This document shows positions 31,002 to 32,721 of a stretch of DNA of 32,721 bases, in pieces. The position numbers and the translations under genes were made by a program. A model generated the notes under the pieces. The model worked only from the letters and a program-made list of their open reading frames with translations, was not told where the DNA came from and made no database searches. Source of the DNA: CAYNYM01 sp049366815 (GTDB taxonomy: Bacteria; Desulfobacterota; DSM-4660; Desulfatiglandales; HGW-15); NCBI GenBank assembly GCA_049366815.1, contig JBMNCO010000187.1:1-32721 (forward strand), read 5' to 3'. Numbering within the stretch: position 1 is the stretch's first letter; every line of letters starts with the position of its first letter.

Positions 31002-31036
31002 CTCAATTGAGTGTCACGCTCAAGGCCTTGACTGAG
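31002..31036. promoter_or_regulatory. Cluster of palindromes upstream of the gcdB promoter
   Basis: CTCAATTGAG (31002-31011, perfect), CAAGGCCTTG (31021-31030, perfect) and a 17-bp near-palindrome TTGAG-N7-CTCAA (31007-31023) overlap one another, with CTCA/TGAG half-sites repeated. They lie 45-80 bp upstream of the -35, a suitable place for an activator or for a looped repressor. Confidence 0.45.
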
Positions 31037-31289
31037 CGCTTCGAAACCCGTCAAATCTGTATCGCAGCCGGGCCGGGCGGCGACACCGAAGGAAAATGAT
31101 CTGGATGCAAAGGAAAAGGGCGTCGACGACATCCCGGCCCTCAGGTCCTGCCGGACTGCAGAGACCTTCGGGCCGGGGCCCACAACGGGGATATCGTCGA
31201 CATGATTGAATCGCCCCTCAGGCAGGGAGGAACTTGAAAAACAGGTCTCCATCTGACGATAAAATCCTTGGCATTTCCCGGCGCGCGGG

Positions 31290-32057
31290 TTATTCGTTTT
31301 TCCAGACAGGTTTTCTCTTTTCCAAAAAGGCCTTCAATCCCTCCATGGCATCGTGGCTCGGCATCAGCTCTTCCAGGTATATCTTCTCGATGGCCTGAAG
31401 GGACGGTTCCAAATCGTCCATGAGCCCGACCATGATCGCCTTCTTTGTCTTTCGAATCACTTCGGCGCTCAGGCCGAGATAGGGTTTTATAAATTCATCA
31501 GTAGCCGATCCAAGTTCCTCTTTCGTGACGACCTTGTTGACCAGTCCCATTCCCATGGCCTCGTCCGCCGAGATAATCCTGCCGCTGAGGATCAGATCCA
31601 TGGCATGTTTGCGTCCAATGATGCGGGGCATGATCTGTGCTGCGATGGGGGGATACACACCCACCTGGATTTCCGGCTGACCGAACTTGGCGCCTTTTTC
31701 GGCAATCACAAGATCGCAAAAGATCGCCAGTTCGCACCCCCCGCCCAGGCAGGAACTGTAAACCGATGCCACGGTGGGAACACCCAGTTTGTTCATCAGA
31801 CGAAACATGCCGTGAAAGGCCCCTATCATCTTGGGGGCCAGATCTCCCATGTGCTCTCCCACATCCACGCCGGCCGAAAAGCACTTGCCCTTGGCATCGA
31901 AGAGTACCACCTTGAGATCCTTCTTTCCCTGCCACGACTCCAACACCTCATTGATCTCGTTCATCATGGCAATATTTAAAACGTTCACAGGGGGCCGGTT
32001 CAGGGTTATTCTTCCCAGTCCATCCTTGAATTCAACTTCAATGTGTTCGTATCCCAT
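31290..32057 (-). CDS. dch: Cyclohexa-1,5-diene-1-carbonyl-CoA hydratase (crotonase family)
   Basis: 255-residue enoyl-CoA hydratase-fold enzyme. NRPPVNVLNIAMMNEINEVL, the oxyanion-hole segment CFSAGVDVGEHMGD and SSCLGGGCELAIFCDLVIAE define the crotonase core. Length and these segments fit dienoyl-CoA hydratase (Dch/BamR), which adds water to cyclohexa-1,5-diene-1-carbonyl-CoA after benzoyl-CoA reduction. The decisive support is the upstream neighbour, a 6-oxocyclohexenecarbonyl-CoA hydrolase, which acts two steps later. AAAGGAG lies 10 nt before the ATG. It is 95 bp after oah, separated by a terminator hairpin. A generic enoyl-CoA hydratase remains possible on sequence alone. Confidence 0.85.
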   Translation of the reverse strand: MGYEHIEVEFKDGLGRITLNRPPVNVLNIAMMNEINEVLESWQGKKDLKVVLFDAKGKCFSAGVDVGEHMGDLAPKMIGAFHGMFRLMNKLGVPTVASVYSSCLGGGCELAIFCDLVIAEKGAKFGQPEIQVGVYPPIAAQIMPRIIGRKHAMDLILSGRIISADEAMGMGLVNKVVTKEELGSATDEFIKPYLGLSAEVIRKTKKAIMVGLMDDLEPSLQAIEKIYLEELMPSHDAMEGLKAFLEKRKPVWKNE

Positions 32058-32081
32058 GATCTCTCAACTCCTTTCCCTTTG

Positions 32082-32108
32082 AAAAAATATGGCAGGCGGA
32101 CCTGCCAT
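32082..32108 (-). terminator. Intrinsic terminator/attenuator between oah and dch
   Basis: On the minus strand ATGGCAGG (32101-32108) and CCTGCCAT (32089-32096) form a perfect 8-bp stem capped by TCCG, a UNCG-type tetraloop. A T-run with six consecutive T follows (32082-32087). dch expression would need read-through, as no separate dch promoter fits between hairpin and gene. Confidence 0.85.
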
Positions 32109-32152
32109 GCTGGCCCTGCCTGCCATTGTATTGTCAATAATGATCTCTGTGA

Positions 32153-32721
32153 TTACTTTTGAGGCTTCCCGAGCGCGTCGGCAAACATCTCGTAATCCCA
32201 GATCCGGCAGTTTGCGACATCCTGGCGGAATTTGATGAAGTCGATCGTATCCTGTCCGGTGATCTTCTTTGTATTGAATGCCGTGAAACCGAGGAAGGCC
32301 TCGCCACCCATGTTGGCGGCCAGCCAGTGCCTGTTGTAGTTCTTGGAGTAATCCCAGAAGAATTTCTTCTTGGCGCGGACACTGTCAATGGACTTGATCA
32401 GGCATCCGGGGAAGAGGTTTGTGAAGGTCCATACGATCTTGTCAACTTCCTTGTCCAGGAGTTCGAAATCGGCCTTGGCCTGATGTTCCTTCAGGAGAGC
32501 CCTTCCCTCCTTGGCCTCATCACCGGTCTTGTACTCACCGTATACGATCTCGCCGTTATCCACATACTTGTCCGTGATGATCGTGGGGTTGCGGACCCAT
32601 TTCCCGTCGATCTTGAGGACCGGGACGCACCGGCTGATCAGATTTTTGGCCTTCATCTTGTAAGCAGACCACATCTCGCAGGAGACGCAGTTCCACATGG
32701 CGTCTTCCATGTTCAGCATCC
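32153..32721 (-). CDS. oah: 6-oxocyclohex-1-ene-1-carbonyl-CoA hydrolase, C-terminal part (runs off window)
   Basis: The last 188 codons of a crotonase-superfamily ring hydrolase; the 5' half lies beyond the window edge. The family is about 380 residues long, so roughly half is seen. The C-terminal domain matches Oah/BamA: TNLFPGCLIKSIDSVRAKKKFFWD followed by NRHWLAANMGGEAFLGFTAFN is the characteristic helical region, preceded by VPVLKIDGKWVRNPTIITD. The enzyme opens the alicyclic ring of 6-oxocyclohexenecarbonyl-CoA hydrolytically, giving 3-hydroxypimelyl-CoA. bamA-type genes are markers for anaerobic aromatic degradation. First visible gene of the minus-strand set oah-dch-gcdB-oadG. Confidence 0.88.
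   Translation of the reverse strand, partial: MLNMEDAMWNCVSCEMWSAYKMKAKNLISRCVPVLKIDGKWVRNPTIITDKYVDNGEIVYGEYKTGDEAKEGRALLKEHQAKADFELLDKEVDKIVWTFTNLFPGCLIKSIDSVRAKKKFFWDYSKNYNRHWLAANMGGEAFLGFTAFNTKKITGQDTIDFIKFRQDVANCRIWDYEMFADALGKPQK

Larger units (their letters stand above)
30860..31289. other. Control region between dch and gcdB
   Basis: 430 bp with the gcdB promoter and a cluster of palindromes (31002-31036). The open frame 30920-31252 (minus) runs through the promoter, is rich in Ser/Arg/Phe and matches nothing I know. No clear dch terminator was found. Confidence 0.5.

Noticed and set aside
30920..31252. 110-codon minus-strand frame between dch and gcdB
   Set aside because: It overlaps the clear gcdB promoter and palindromes and has no ribosome site or recognisable motif.

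Overview
The window reads as ordinary, gene-dense chromosome of an anaerobic, Gram-negative bacterium, most likely a Desulfobacterota (deltaproteobacterial) degrader of aromatic compounds. The main evidence is at the right-hand end. There a partial 6-oxocyclohexenecarbonyl-CoA hydrolase (Oah/BamA type) and a cyclohexa-1,5-dienecarbonyl-CoA hydratase (Dch/BamR type) sit next to a Na+-pump decarboxylase beta subunit. These are steps of the anaerobic benzoyl-CoA pathway. The lineage is an inference from gene content; no rRNA or other phylogenetic marker is present.

Layout. 1-4.8 kb: housekeeping genes (SEC-C methionine aminopeptidase, epoxyqueuosine reductase QueG, an NADPH-dependent FMN-reductase-like flavoprotein, an HNH endonuclease, a HIT hydrolase and a small orphan protein), with a long inverted repeat at about 2725-2986. 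5.0-10.1 kb: a complete five-gene branched-chain-amino-acid-type ABC importer (livK-livH-livM-livG-livF) with a clear sigma70 promoter and an intrinsic terminator between livK and livH. 10.4-12.1 kb: a MalY/PatB C-S lyase overlapping an O6-methylguanine-DNA methyltransferase. 12.2-14.0 kb (minus): an isochorismatase-family hydrolase and an APH/AmgK-like kinase. 14.3-15.7 kb: a DUF1786 actin-fold protein followed by a small zinc ribbon and a strong terminator.

15.8-20.0 kb (minus): a three-gene Ser/Thr phosphosignalling cassette, namely a CHASE2-sensor protein kinase, a PP2C phosphatase and a two-FHA-domain protein. Its upstream region holds several palindromes. 20.7-27.9 kb (minus): pilC, pilS, a radical-SAM/DUF2344 fusion and RNase G/E in one orientation. 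pilS is present without an adjacent pilR.

28.2 kb to the end: a stand-alone 70-residue biotin carrier (plus strand), then in transcription order on the minus strand oah, dch, a decarboxylase beta subunit (gcdB/oadB type) and a small OadG-like membrane protein. Together these suggest that late benzoyl-CoA degradation is coupled to Na+-pumping decarboxylation of glutaconyl-CoA. The carboxyltransferase (alpha) subunit is not in the window.

I found no CRISPR array, tRNA, rRNA, transposase, prophage or plainly new multi-gene system. The best leads are the unexplained inverted repeat, the palindromic control region of gcdB, the kinase cassette with its putative phosphothreonine sites, and the attenuator-like terminators inside operons.
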